In this document: positions 1 to 14,892 of the stretch, one piece after another
Numbering within the stretch: position 1 is the stretch's first letter
How the letters are laid out: the number at the start of each line of letters is the position of its first letter
Source of the DNA: Sapria himalayana
Taxonomy: Eukaryota > Streptophyta > Magnoliopsida > Malpighiales > Rafflesiaceae
Direction: 5' to 3'
DNA length: 64,000 nt
Assembly (NCBI GenBank): GCA_029783825.1
Contig: JAREIK010005929.1
Span: 124,001-188,000, forward strand
Position numbers and translations under genes: made by a program
Notes under the pieces: generated by a model
Databases searched by the model: none
The model's input: only the letters and a program-made list of their open reading frames with translations
Told to the model about the DNA's origin: nothing

Positions 1-106
1 GAATGGGACGGGAAAAGTCAAAGTCAATGGATTTTCTCAGTCCCGATTCTTTTGGGACAAGGCTTCGGGTAGGGTGGTGAATCTCTGAGTCCCGTGAGCA
101 GCCCTA
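1..106. mobile_element. Right end of a probable hAT-like element (cut by window start)
   Basis: This GC-richer stretch is unlike the satellite that follows. It ends in CAGCCCTA, preceded by CCCGTGAG; read from the other strand this is TAGGGCTGCTCACGGG, a terminal sequence style common in plant hAT elements and their short derivatives. The satellite starts straight after it with CTAAATGC (107-114), which matches the same phase of another monomer at about 3008, so these 8 bp could be one half of the 8 bp target duplication expected for hAT. The other end lies outside the window, so the duplication cannot be confirmed. No coding frame is visible. Confidence 0.4.
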
Positions 107-3100
107 CTAAATGCATATAAAGTTAAATCAGTAAACTACTAAGCCTCATAATGCCTAAATACTTAAACCATTAAACTACTATATACTACTTAATAATTAA
201 TAAATCTAATTTTTTTTTCTATTTATTATAATTTTAAATATTCATTATAATTATTTATTAGTTTATTTTTATAGAAATATTTATGAAAAATTAAATTATG
301 AGTGCGACATATATATTTTAATTAATTTATTTTTAAACAAAAAAAATATATGCTTATAAAAGAAGTAAAAAATTAAAAATTAAAATTATTATCCAGTAAT
401 ATATTTTACTTTAATTTTGAATCAATTTGGGATTTGTAAATATTTTTTAATTAATATCAATCTTTTTATTAATAGTTTATTAATTAAATTTTGATCATTA
501 TTATATTATCTATCAATAAAATTATTTATATTGAATTTATATCATATATAATTATTAATATTATTATAACTAAATATTGTATTCACATTTCAAAAAATTT
601 TAAATATTATTATATTTTCAAAGGTTATAACCTATGAAAATGAGAAAAAATTACATATTTTTTTTTGTTATTTTATTTTTTAAATAAAAACTATAAACCA
701 CTAAATGCCTAAAAACAAAAATTTCCAAACTCCTAAATGACAAAACCTCTAAATACTTAGACCATTAAATAGGTGTACATTAATAAAAAATCATAAATCT
801 CAATTTAATTTTTATTAAGTGTGATTTTATATTTTAATTTTAATTATTTATAAGTTTATTTTTATAGAAATATTAATTACAAAATAAAATTTAGTGAGAC
901 GGATCTAATTTAAATAATTTATTTTTCATCAAAAAATATATATAACCTTATAAATAGAGGCAAAATTTTAAAAACAAAATTTTATTATTAAGTAATAAAT
1001 TTTATTTTTATTTAGAATTATTTTAGATTTTGCAATTCTATTTTAATTTATATCATTCTTATTAATAATAGTTTATTAATTTTTTATTGATCATTATTAT
1101 AATATCTATTAATAACATTATTTATAATGAGTTTACATTATATATAATTATTAAGATTATTATTACTGAATATTATATTCACATTTAAATAAATTAAAAA
1201 TTAATATATTTTCAAAGGTTATAACTCTCAAAAATTAAAAAAAAATCAAAAAATTAAATTTTTTATTTTATCATTCTTTAAATAAAAACTATAAATCACT
1301 AAAGGCCGATACACTTAAATCACCAAACCCCAAAACTCCTAAATACGTAAACCATTAAACTAGTATATCCTGAATAATAAATAATAAATCCTTATTTTAT
1401 TTGTATTCATTATTATTTTAAATATTCATTTTAATTATTTATTAGTTTATTTTTATAAAATTATAAATTAAAAATAAATTATGTGGAAGACAAATATAAT
1501 TTAAATACTTTACTTTTAATAACAAAAAATATAAACTTATAAAAAGAAAAACATCAAAAAAGTTATTATTTAGTATTATATTTTACTTTGATTTTGAATA
1601 AATTTACATTTTGCAGATATATTTAAAATAATATCTATATTATTAATAATAGTTTATTAATTTATTTTTTGATCATTAATATAATATATTTCAATATAAT
1701 TATTTATATTAAATTTAAATTATATATAATTATTAAGATTATCATAACTAAATATAGTATTCACATATAAAAAAAATTTAAAAATTGTTATATTTTCAAA
1801 GTTTATAACCTTTAAAAATAAAAAAAAATATCAAAAATAAATTTTTTGTTATATCATTGTTTAAATAAAACTTATAAACCATTAAATATCTAAATACATA
1901 AATATCTAAACACCAAAACCCCGAAGCCCATAAATACTTAAACCTTTAATCTCCTAAACATTAAATATAATTTAAAAAATTTATAGAAATATTAATTACA
2001 AAATAAATTATGAGTGAGACAAATATAATTTTAATAATATATTATTCATCAAAATAGCATATAAGCTCATAAAATGATGCAAAAACTAAAAAAAATTATT
2101 ATTTAGTAATAAATTTTACTTTGATTTTGAATCATTTTAGGTTTTTTAATTATATTTTAATTTATATCAAGCATATTAATAATAGTTTATTAATTTATTT
2201 TTTTGATAATTAATATAATATTTATCAATAAAATTGTTTATATTTAGTTTATATTATATATAGTTATAATATTTAATATTACTATATATTGTATTCACAT
2301 TTTTAAAAAATTTTAAAATTATTATATTTTCAAATGTTATAACCTATGAAAATTTGAAAAAATATCAAAAATAATTTTTTTGTTATTTCATTATTTGAAT
2401 AAAACCTATAAACCATTAAATCCCTAAATACTTAAATTAATAACTTCTAAATATCGAAAATCCTAAATAGATAAATTTTTTAAACATGTATATCCTAAAT
2501 AATAAATAATAAATTTCATTTTTATTTTTTTCATTATAATTTTAAATATTCATTTTAATTATTTATTTGTTAATTTTTATATAAATATTATTTACCAAAT
2601 AAATTATAAGTTATACAAATATAATTTATATAAATTATTTTTCGGCAAAAAAATATAGATAAATTTAATAAAATAAGAAGAAAATTAAAAACAAAAAAAT
2701 ATTATATAGTAATATATTTTGCTTTGTTTCTAAATCATTTTAGGTTTTGTAATTACATTTTAATTGATATCTATCTTATGAATAATAGATTATTAATTTA
2801 TTTTTTGATTATTATTAGCATATTTATCAATAAAAATGTTTATATTGAATTTATATGATATATAAATTTAATAATTATTATAACTAAATATTATATTCAC
2901 TTTTGAAAAAAGTTTTAAAATTATTATATTTTCAAAGTTTATAACCTTTGAAAATATCAAAAAAAAAACAAAAATAAATATTTTGTTATTTTATTTTTTA
3001 AATAAATTATATAAACCACTAAATGCATATATAGTGAAATCAGTAAACTTTTATATACATAAACCATTAAACCGCTATATACTACTTAATATTTAATAAA

Positions 3101-6100
3101 TCTAATTTTTATTTTATTTATTATAATTTTAAATATTGATTTTATTATTTATTAGTTTATTTTTATAAAATATTTATGGGAAAATAAATTATGGGTGCGA
3201 CAAATATAATTTTAATAATTTATTTTTAATCAAAAAAATATAGACGCTAATAAAAGAAGTAAAAATTTAAAAATTAATAATTATTATTCAGTAATATATT
3301 TTAGTTTAATCTTCAATTGATTTGGGTTTTGTAAATATTTTTTAATTAATATCTATTTTATTATTAATAGTTTATTAATTTAATTTTTGATCATTACTAT
3401 ATAATCTATCTATAAAATTGTTTATATTGAATTATATGGTATATAATTATTAATATTAAAATAACTAAATATTGTATTCACATTTCAAAAAATTTTAAAT
3501 ATTATTATATTTCCAAAGGTTATAACGTATGAAAATGAGAAAAAATAATAAATTTTTTTTGTTATTTTATTCTTTTAATAAAACCTATAAACCACTAAAT
3601 GGCTAAAAACATAAATTGCTAAACTCCTAAATGACAAAACCTCTAAATACTTTAACCATTAAACAGGTGTACATTAATAAAAAATCATTAATCTCAATTT
3701 AATTTTTATTAAGTAAAATTTTAAATTTTTATTTTAATTATTTATCAGTTTATTTTTATAGAAATATTAATTTCAAAATAAATTATTAGTGTGACAAATC
3801 TAATTTAATTATTTTATTTTTCATCAAAAAAAATATATATCCTTATAAATAGAGGCAAAATTTTAAAAACAAAAATTTATTATTTATTAATATATTTTTT
3901 ATATTTTTTGAATCATTTTAGATTTTGCAATTATATTTTAATTTATATCATTCTTATTAATAATAGTTTATAAGTTTTTAATTGATCATTAATATAATAT
4001 GTATTAATTAAATTATTTATATTGAGTTTACATTATATATAATTATTAAGATTATTATAACTAAATATTATATTCACATTTAAAAAAAATTAAAAATTAT
4101 TATGTTTTCAAAGGTTAACCTTTAAAAATTAAAAAAAAATCAAAAAATTAATTTTTTTTCATTCTTTAAATAAAAACTATAAATCACAAAAGGCCTAAAC
4201 ACTTAAATCACTAAACCCCAAAACACCTAAATATTCAAACCATTAAACTAGTATATCCTAAATAATAAATTATAAATATGTATTTTATTTGTATTCATTA
4301 TAGTTTTAAATGTTCATTTTTATTATTTATAAGTTTAATTTTATAGAATTATAAATTAAAAATAAATTATGAGGAAGACAAATATAATATAAATAATTTA
4401 CTCTTAATAAAAAAAATATAAACTTATAAAAAGAAGCAAAACATCAAAAAAATTATTATTTAGTAATATATTTTATTTTGATTTTGAATAATTTACATTT
4501 TGCAAATATATTTTAAATATATCTTTCATTTTAATAATAGTTTATTAATTTATTTTTTGATCATTAATATAATATCTATGAATATAATTGTTTAAATTGA
4601 ATTTACATGATATATAATTATTAAGATTATCATAACTAAATATAGTATTCACATATTAAAAAAATTAATAATTATTATATTTTCTAAGGTTATAACCTTC
4701 AAAAATGAGAAAAAATAACAAAAATATATTTTTTGTTATATAATAGTTTAAATAAAATTTATAAACCATTAAATGCCTAAATACATAAATCTCTAAACTC
4801 CTAAACCCTGAAGCCCCTAAATACTTAAACCTTTAAACTCGTAAACCTTAAATATAATTTAAATAATTCTATAAATATTAATTACAAAATAAATTATGAG
4901 TGATACAAATATAATTTAAATAATATATTCTTCATCAAAAAAATATATAAGCTTATAAAATGATCGAAAAACTAAAAAAAATTATTATTTAGTAATAAAT
5001 TTTACTTAGATTTTGAATCATTTTAGGTTTGTTAATTAAATTTTAATTTATATCTATCATATTAATAATATTTTATTAATTTATTTTTTGATAATTGATA
5101 TAATATCTATCAATAAAATTGTTTATATATAGTTGATATTTTAATTTAAATCATAAATCTCAATTTAATTTTTATTAAGTATAATTTAATATTTTTATTT
5201 TAATTATTTATCAGTTTATTTTTATAGAAATATTAATTACAAAAATAATTATTAGTGAGACATATATAATTTAAATTAAACTGGCATACTCTAAATAATA
5301 AATAATATATCTCATTTTTTTTAATTATAATTTTAAATATTCATTTTAATTATTTATTTGTTTATTTTTATATAAATATTAATTACAAAATTAATTATGA
5401 GTTATACAAATCTAATTTATATAAATTATTTTTCAATAAATAAATATAGAAAAACTAATTAAAAAAATAAAAAACTAAAAACAAAAAATTATTATATAGT
5501 AATATATTTTGCTTTGTTTCGGAATCATTTTAGGTTTTGTAATTATTTTTTTATTGATATCTAACTTATTAATAATAGATTATTAATTTATTTTTTATTA
5601 TTATTATAATATTTATAAATAAAAATGTTTATATTGAATTTATATGATGTATATATTTAATAATTATTATAACTAAATAATATATTCACTTTTGAAAAAA
5701 ATTTTAAAATTATTATATTTTCAAAGATTATAACCTATTAACATGTGAAAAAATAAAAAAAAAATTTTCTTTTATTGTTTAAATAAAACCTATAAACCAT
5801 TAAATGCTTAAAGACATAAATCACTATACTACAAAATCCCAATATCCCTATATAGATAATCCTTTAAACCGGTATACCCTAAATAATAATTAATAAATCT
5901 TTTTTTATTTGTTTTCATTATAATTTAAATAATTTATTTTGATTCTTTAGTTTTTTATCTATATATATATATATATATTAATTATAAAATAAATAATAAG
6001 TAAAAAATATAATTTATAAAAATTATTTTTCATCAAAAAATAGATAAGCTTATAAAAAGAATAAAAATTTAAAAACAAATTTTTATTATTAAGTAATATA

Positions 6101-8674
6101 TTTTGCTTTGCTTTTGAATCATTTTAGGTTTTGATACTATATTTTAAGTAATATCAATGTTATTCATAATATATTTTTAATATATTTTTTAATAATTATT
6201 AGAATATCTATCAATAAAATTGTTTATATTGAATTTATATGATATATAATTATTATGATTATTATAAATAAATATTTAGTCACTTTTTTAAAAAATTTTA
6301 AAAATTATTTTATTTTGAAAGGTTATATAACCTTTGAAAATATCAAAAAATAATAAAATTAATTTTTTTTATTTTATTTTTTAAATAAAAACTATAAACC
6401 ACAAAATGCATACACAGTTAAATTAGTAACCTTTTAAACCCCGTAATGCCAAAATTCATAAACCATTAAACTTTTATATACTACTTAATAATTAATAAAT
6501 CTAATTTTTATTTCTATTTATTATAATTTTAAATATTAATTTTAATTATTTATTAGTTAATTTTATAGAAATATTTATTACAAAATAAAGTATGAGTGCG
6601 ACAAATATAATTTAATTAATTTATTTTTAATAAAAAAAAATATTCGCTTATAAAAGAAGTAAAAATTTAAAAATTAAAAATTATTATTCAGTAATATATT
6701 TTACTTTAATTTTTAATCAATTTGGGTTTTGTAAATATTTTTTAATTAATATCTATCTTTTTATTAATAGTTTATTAATTTAATTTTTGATCATTTTTAT
6801 ATTATCTATCAATAAAATTATTTATATTGAATTTATATGATAGATAATTATTAATATTATTATAACTAAATATTGTATTAACATTTCAAAAAATTGTAAA
6901 TATTATTATATTTTCAAAGGGTATAACCTATGAAAATGATAACAAATTATAATAAATTTTTTTGTTATTTTATTTTTTTATATAAAACATATAACCCACT
7001 AAAAGCCTAAAAACATAAATCGCTAAACTCCTAATGACAAAACCTCTAAATACTTAAACCATTAAACTGTTATACATTAATAATAAATCTTAAATCTCAT
7101 TTTAATTTTTATTCAGAATAATTTTAAATTTTTATTTTAATTATTTATTAGTTTATTTTTATAGAAATATTAATTACAAAATAAATTTTTAGTGAGACAC
7201 ATCTAATTTAAATTAAACCGGTATCTCTAAATAATAAAGAATAAATGTTATTTTTTTTTCATTATAATTTTAAATATTCATTTTAATTATTTATTTGTTT
7301 ATTTATATATAAATATTAATTACAAAATAAATTGAGTTAGACAAATATAAATTATATATATTATTTTTCATCAAAAAATAATAAATAAACTTTATAAAAG
7401 TAAAAAAAAATTTCTAAACAAAAAATTATTATAAAGTAATATATTTTGCTTTGATTCTGAATCATTTTAGGTTTTATGATTATATTTTAATTGATATCTA
7501 TTTTTTTTATTGAAATCTATCTTATTAATAATAGATTATTAATATATATTTTGATCATTATTAGAATATTTATCAATAAAATTGTTTATATTTAATTTAT
7601 ATGATATATAAATATAATTATTATTATAACTAAAGATTGTATTCACATATTAAAAAAATTTAAAAATTATTATATTTTGAAAGGTTATAACATTTGAAAA
7701 TATTAAAAAATAATAAAAATATATTTATTTTTATTTTTTTTTTAAATAAAACCTATAAACCACTAAAAGCCTAAAAACATAAATTGATAAACTCCTAAAT
7801 GATAAAACCTTTAAATACTTATTCCATTAAATTGGTATAGATTAATAATAAATAATAAATCTCATTTTAATTTTTATTAAGTATAATTTTAAATTTTTAT
7901 TTTAATTATTTATCAATTTAATTTTATACAAATATTAATTATAAAATAAATTATTAGTGAGACAGATCTAATTTAAATTAAATTGGTATCCCTAAATAAT
8001 AAATAATAAATCTCATTTTTTTTTTCATTATAATTTTAAATATTCATTTTAATTATTTATTTGTTTATTTATGTATAAATATTAATTACAAAATAAATTG
8101 AGATAGACAAATATAATTTATATAAATTGTTTTTCATCAAAAAATTATAGATAAACTTTTTAAAAGAAAAAAAAATTATAAAGCAAAAAATTATTATATA
8201 GTAATATATTTTGCTTTGCTTCTAAATCATTTTAGGTTTTGTAATTATATATTAATTGATATCCATCTAATTAATAATAGATTATTAATTTTTTTTTGAT
8301 TATTATTAGAATATTTATCAATAAAATTGTTTATATTGAATTTATATGATATATAAATATAATTATTATTATAACTAAAGATTGTATTCACTTTTTAAAA
8401 AAAATTGAAAAATTATTATATTTTGAAAGGTTATAACCTTTGAAAATATCAAAAAATAATAAAAATATATTTTTTGTTATTTTATTTTTTAATTAAAACC
8501 TATAAAATACTAAAATTCTAAAAACATAAATTCCTAAACTCCTAAACAATAAACCCTCTAAATACTTAAACCATTAAACTGGTATACATTAATAATAAAT
8601 AATAAAGATCATATTAATTTTTATTCAGTATAATTTTAAATGTTTATTTTAATTATTTATCAGTTTGTTTTTAT
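107..8674 (-). repeat. AT-rich ~595 bp satellite, inverted segment
   Basis: About 14 tandem monomers run in the orientation opposite to the rest of the window; here the telomere-like part reads as CCCTAAA-type heptamers on the plus strand. The landmark TTATAACC recurs near 626, 1220, 1803, 2338, 2940, 3520, 4690, 5730, 6325, 6925, 7685 and 8430, mostly 570-600 bp apart. The palindrome arms are more decayed here than in the other orientation. Shortened or composite monomers occur near 5140-5290, 7200 and 7975, where the text jumps through ATTTAAATTAAA. A short TA run lies near 5960-5978. No genes are seen. The strand given is the strand carrying the TTTAGGG-like sense. Confidence 0.93.
1297..1368 (-). 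repeat. Example telomere-like block of a monomer in the inverted segment
   Basis: A run of degenerate CCCTAAA-type units, such as CACTTAAATCACCAAACCCC followed by AAAACTCCTAAATACG and TAAACCATTAAACTAG. The spacing is 7-9 bp rather than exact. Equivalent blocks occur in nearly every monomer of the window. Confidence 0.7.
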
Positions 8675-8682
8675 GTGAAAAC
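8666..8682. other. Satellite orientation switch (inversion junction)
   Basis: Up to about 8674 the text follows the inverted monomer (TTATCAGTTT then GTTTTTAT, where other monomers continue with AGAAATATTAATTAC). From about 8675 it follows the opposite strand of the monomer (GTGAAAACTATGTATAATT, compare GTGAATACCATGTATAATT at about 12561). The two halves do not join at the same monomer position, so this is a breakpoint and not a natural palindrome of the unit. Only an AT-sized microhomology is visible. Confidence 0.85.
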
Positions 8683-11600
8683 TATGTATAATTATATTAA
8701 TCTTACTAATTATATGTCATATAAATTCAATATAAACTATTTTAATGATAGATATATAATAATGATCAAAAATTAAATTAATAAACTATTATTAATAATA
8801 TAAATAATAATTAAAATATATTTACATAACACAATGATTCAAAATCAAATCAAAATATATTACTAAATAATAATATTTAGATGAAAAATATATTACTATA
8901 TAAAAATGATTCAGAAGAAAGCAAAATATATTACTATATAATAATTTGTTGTTTTGAAATTTTTTTTTCTTTTAAAATAAATTATTTTTCATTTTAATGA
9001 AAAATAATTTATATAAATTATATTTGTCTATCTCATAATTTATTTTGTAATTAATATTTATATAAAAACAAACAAACAAATAATCAAAATAAATATTAAA
9101 AATTATAATGAAAAAAATAATATTGAGATTTATTATTTATTATTTAAGATATATATAATTAAAATCATTGTCTATTTTGGGTTTTCGAGATTTAGAAGTT
9201 ATCCATTTAAGTATTTAAGAAAAAATAGTGGTTTATAGATTTTATTTAAACAATGAAATAACAAATAAATTATTTTTGATATTTTTTAAAATTTTCAAAG
9301 TTTATAACCTTTTAAAATATAATAATTTTAAAATTTTTTTAAAATGTGAATACAATATTTAGTAATAATAATAATTATTATTATAATAATATATAATATA
9401 AACTAAATATAAACAATTTTATTGATAGATATTATATCAATTATCAAAAAATATATTAATAAACTATTATTAATATGATAGATAGAAATTAAAAAATAAT
9501 TAAAAAACCTAAAATTATTCAAAATCAAAGTAAAATTTATTACTAAATAATAATTATTTCTTTAGTTTTTGCATTATTTTATAAGCTTATATATTTTTTT
9601 ATTGAAAAATATATTATTTAAAGTATATTTGTTTCTTATCATTTATTTTGTAATTAATATTACTATAAATTATATAAATTATATATAAGGTTTACAAGTT
9701 TAAAGGTTTAGGTATTCAGGGGCTTTGGGGTTTAGGAGTTTAGAGATTTATGTTTTTAGGCATTTAATGGTTTATAAGTTTTATTTAAACAATGATGTAA
9801 CAAAAAATATATTTTTGTTATTTTTTCTCATTTTTGAAGGTTATAACCTTTGAAAATAAAACAATTTTTAAATTTTTTTTATATGTTAATACTATATTTT
9901 GTTATGATAATCTTAATAATTATATATCATGTTAATTCAATATAAACAATTATATTGATAGATATTATATTAAAAGTTAATTATTTAAATTATATTTGTC
10001 TTCCATATACTTTTTTTTAAAATTTATAATTCTATAAAAATAAACTAATAAATAATTAAAATGAATATTTAAAATTATAATGAATACAAATAAAATTGAG
10101 ATTTATTATTTATTCTTCGGGATATACTAGTTTAATGGTTTAAGAATTTAGGTGTTTTGGGGTTTAGTAATTTAAGTGTTTATTAGACCTTTAGTAATAT
10201 AATATTTAGTTATAATAATCTTAATAATTATAAGTCATTTAAATTCAATATAAATAATTACATTGCTAAATATTATAATAATGATCAAAAAAAATTTAAT
10301 AAACTATTATTAATAAGATAGATATTATTTAAAATATATTTGGAAAATCTAAATTTATTCAAAATCAAAGTAAAATATATTACATAATAATAATTTTTTT
10401 TATGTTTTGCTTTTTTATAACTTTATAATTTTGTTATTATAAATAAATTATTTAAATTAATTTGTTTTACTCAATTAATTTTGTAATTTATAATTTTATA
10501 ATAATAAACTAATAAATAATTAAAATAATTATTTAAAATTATAATGAATAAATATAAAATTGAGATTTATTAATTATTCTTCAGGATATACAGGTTTAAT
10601 GGTTTAAGTATTTAGGTGTTTTTTGGTTCAGGAGTTTAGTGATTTAAGTGTTTAGACCTTTAGTGATTTATAGTTATTATCTAAAGAATTAAAAAACAAA
10701 AAATTTAATTTTTTGAATTTTTTAAAATTTTTAAAATTGTAACCTTTGAAAATATAATAATTTTAAATTTTTTTAAATGTAAATATAATATTTATTTATA
10801 ATAATCTTAATAATTATATATAATGTAAATAAATATAAATAATTTCATTAAAAGATATTATAATAATGATCAATAAATAAATTAATAAAGTAGTATTAAT
10901 AAGAATGATATAAATTAAAATATAATTGTAAAATCTAAAATGATTCAAAATCAAAATAAGATATATTACTAAATAATAATTTTTTATTTTTAATATTTTG
11001 CCTCATTTTATAAGCATATATATTTTTTTGATGAAAAATAAATTATTTAAATTATATTTGTCTCACTAATAATTTATTTTGTAATTAATATTTATATAAA
11101 AAAAAATTGATAAATAATTAAACTGAATATTTAAAATTATAATGAATACTAAAAAAGAGATATATGATTTATTATTTAGGGTATACCTATTTATTGGTTT
11201 AATTTTTTTGTGGTTTTGGGGTTAAGGAGTTTATTGATTTATATGTTTGCACATTTAGGTGTTTATAGGTTTTATTTAATGAATGAAATAACAAAAAATT
11301 TATTTTTATGAATTTTCGTGATTTTCAAAGGTTATAACCTTTGAAAATATAAAAATTTTTTAATATTTATAAAATAAGAATACAATACATAGTTATAATA
11401 ATCTTAATAATTATATTTGATGTAAATTTAATATAACCAATTTTATTAATATTTATTATTATAATGATAGAAAAATAAATTAATAAACTATTATTAATAA
11501 GATAAATATTAATTAAAATATATTTGCACAACCCAAAATAATTGAAAATCAAAGTAAATTATATGACTAAAAAAAATTTTAAATTTTTGAAATTTTGATT

Positions 11601-14279
11601 ATTTTTATAAACTTATTTTTTTCATTAAAAATAATATATTTAAATTATATGTCTCACTCATTATTTATTTTGTAATTAATATTTCTATAAAAATAAACTA
11701 AAAAAATAATTAAAATGAATATTTAAAATTATAATGAATACAAATAAAAATGTAATTTATTACTTTTTATTTAGGTTATATAGGTTTAATGGTTTAAGTA
11801 TTTAGGAAGTTTTGGGGTTAAGGAGTCTAGATATTTAAATTATTAGGCATTTAGTGGTTTATAAGTTTTATTTAAATAACAAAATAATAAAAAACATATT
11901 TTTTTGATTTTTTATCATTTTTGAAGGTTATAACCTTTGAAAAAATAATAATTTTTATATTTTTTTCAAATGAAAATATAATATTTAGTTATAGTAATCT
12001 TAATATTTATAAGATATTTAATTCAAAATAAATAATTTTATTGATAGATATTATAATAAAGATCAAAAAATAAATTAATAAACTATTATTAATAACATTG
12101 ATCGCAATTAAAATATAAATGCAAAACCTATAATGATTCAAAATCAAAGTAAAATATATTACTAAATGATAATTTTTTGTTTTTAAATTTTTACTTCTTT
12201 TTATAAGCTTATATTTATTTTTTGATTAAAAATTAATTATTAATTTTATATTTTTCTCGCTCTTTATTTATTTTGCAATTAATATTTCTATAAAAAATAA
12301 ATTAATGAATAATTGAAATGAATATTTAAAATTAGAATGAATACAAATTAAAATTACATTTATGATTTATTATATTTGGTATACTTGTTTAATGGATTGT
12401 TAATTTAGGGGTTTTGTCATTTAGGAGTTTAGCAATTTATGTTTTTAGGCATTTAGTTGTTTATAGTTTTTATTTATATAATAAAAAAAAATTGATTTTA
12501 TCTGATTTTCAAAGGTTATAACCTTTGAAAATAAAATAATTTTTACAATTTGTTGAAATGTGAATACCATGTATAATTATATTAATCTTACTAATTATAT
12601 ATCATATAAATTCAATTTAAACAATTTTAATGATAGATAGTATAATAATGATCAAAAATTAAATTAATAAACTATTTTTAATAATATAAATATTAATTAA
12701 AATATATTTACATAACACAAAATTATTCAAAATCAAATCAAAATATATTACTAAATAATAATATTTAATTTTCAAATATTTCCTTCTTTTTATAAGCTTT
12801 TATTTTTTTTTGATTAAATATAAATTAGTTAAATATTTTTTGTTTCATTCGAAATTTATTTCGAATTAATTTTTCTAAAAAATTAAACTATAAATAATTA
12901 AAATGAATATTTAAAATTATAATAAATTTAAATTTAAATGAGATTTATTATTTAATAAGTAAAATATTGCTATTAAAAGGTATATGTATTTAGTGGTTTA
13001 GCGGTTTATGAGCTTCCTGATTTAATTAAGTAATCATTTAATGATCTACAGGTTTTATTTAAAAAATAAATTATCAATAAATTTATTTTTATTATTTTTT
13101 CTCATATTTTAAGGTTATAACTTTTGAAAATATAATAATTTTTAAATTTTTTACAAAAGTGAATACAATATTTATTTATAATAATCATAATAATTATATT
13201 ACATATAAATTCAATATAAATAATTTTATTGATAGATATTCTAATAATTATCAAAAAATAAATTAAAAATTTATTATGAATAAGATTGATATTACTTAAA
13301 ATATAATATCAAAACCTAAAATGATTAAAAAGCAAAGAAAAATATATTACTAAATAATAGTTATTTGTTTTTAAATTTTTATTCTTTTTATAAGCTTATC
13401 TATTTTTTGATGAAAAATAATTTTTATAAATTATATTTTTAACTCATAATTTATTTTATAATTAATACAGATATACAAATAAAAAATAAAAAATTAAAAT
13501 AATTTTTTTAAATTAAAATGAAATCAAATAAAAATGAGATTTATTAATTATTATTTAGTGTATACCGGTTTAAAGGATTGTCTATATAGGGGTATTGGGA
13601 TTTTGTAGTTTAGTGATTTAAGTGTTTAGGCATTTACTGGTGTATATGTTTTATTTAAATAATGAAATAAAAAAAATATTTTTTTATTTTTTCACATTTT
13701 CAAAGGTTATAAACTTTGAAAATATAATAATTTTAAAATTTTTTTCAAAAGTGAATATAATATTTAGTTATAATAATCATTATATTTATATATAATATAA
13801 ATTCAATATAAACATTTTTATTGATAAATATTTTAATAATGATCAAAAAATAAATTAATAATCTTATATTAATAAGATAGATATCAATTAAAATATATTT
13901 ACAAAACCTAAAATGATTTAGAAGCAAAGCAAAATATATTACTATTTAATAATTTTTTGTTTTGAATTTTTTTTTATTTTAAAATGTTTATCTATATTAT
14001 TTTAATAAAAAATATTTTATATAAATTATATTTGTGTAACTCATAATTTATTTTGTAATTAATATTTATATAAAAATAAACAAATAAATAATTAAATTTG
14101 AATATTTAAAATTAAAATGTAAAAAAATGAGATTTATTCTTTATTATTTAGGATATACCGGTTTAATTTAAATTAGATATGTCCCACTAATAATTTATTT
14201 TGTAATTAATATTTCTATAAAAATAAACTGATAAATAATTAAAATAAAAATAAAAAATAATATTGAATAATTAAAATAA
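8675..14279 (+). repeat. AT-rich ~595 bp satellite, second orientation, block 1
   Basis: About nine to ten monomers. Palindrome landmarks lie near 9304, 9840, 10740, 11335, 11930, 12519, 13112 and 13707. A typical monomer reads, in order: the GGTTATAACC palindrome, AATGATCA, TTAATAAACTATTATTAATA, the 12 bp palindrome TATAAGCTTATA (for example 12202-12213), GTCTCACTCATAATTTATTT, TTTATTA heptamers, GGTATACC, then the TTTAGGG-like block. The last unit (from about 14160) is a composite monomer carrying a partial duplication, and insert A lies in it. Minus-strand open frames of about 60 codons here (11367-11552, 13745-13927) are the same satellite frame and are not called genes. Confidence 0.93.
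11321..11348. repeat. Perfect 28 bp satellite palindrome
   Basis: The left half ATTTTCAAAGGTTA is followed directly by its exact reverse complement. This is the intact form of a palindrome present in most monomers. Other perfect 28 bp copies lie at 12505-12532 and 20891-20918. It could extrude a cruciform or bind a dimeric protein; neither can be shown from sequence. Confidence 0.95.
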
Positions 14280-14892
14280 TTTATTTTGTTCCTCTCTCAA
14301 CTCAAGAATGATTGCTAAAGCTCTAACCAAAATAATAGGAGCTTTTACTTTATCTCTATTATGTCTCAGCATAATTGATATTGAATCACTGGGCTATCAA
14401 AGGTAATTTGACTCATGTACACTAACAGACCAAACAAAAGTTGTACCCCTATTTGTTTAAATAGCTAGTTGTTGAGGAAGCTATTTATATTGATTATTGT
14501 ACTTTCTTATAAAATATCACTCATACACAAACTAAAAGCAATTTTTTTAAAACATAGTTCACCTCTAAAAAAATAACCACCTTTTACCCTATTAGAACAA
14601 ACTAGCCCCTGGGCGGTTTGAGCAGGACAAGAAGAATGGGATCTATTTCAATCAAGAATCAACAAATTTATTTTATCGGCATGTCTAAGCCCTTTTTTTA
14701 TATCCTCATGGATATGAAATGTATCATTTCTTTCTTTTTATAGTAAATGAGTTATGTATACAGGCTCACAATACCCAAAAAGTTGTAAATGAATCATATT
14801 CAAATGTATAAAAGGTTTTAATCATTGCTCAAAATATTAGTTTTGCATATTGACACTTGAAGTCACATCATCAAAAGAAAAATCCATAGTGA

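Noticed and set aside
107..8674. CRISPR-like or regularly spaced short repeats
   Set aside because: The regularity comes from ~595 bp satellite monomers; there are no short direct repeats with unique spacers.
11367..11552. Recurring minus-strand frames of about 60-100 codons in the satellite (also 13745, 17941, 26795, 27932, 35647, 52618, 58696)
   Set aside because: They are the same monomer position read in one frame, are almost wholly I, N, Y, L, F and K from AT-rich codons, vary in length, and are broken in most monomers.
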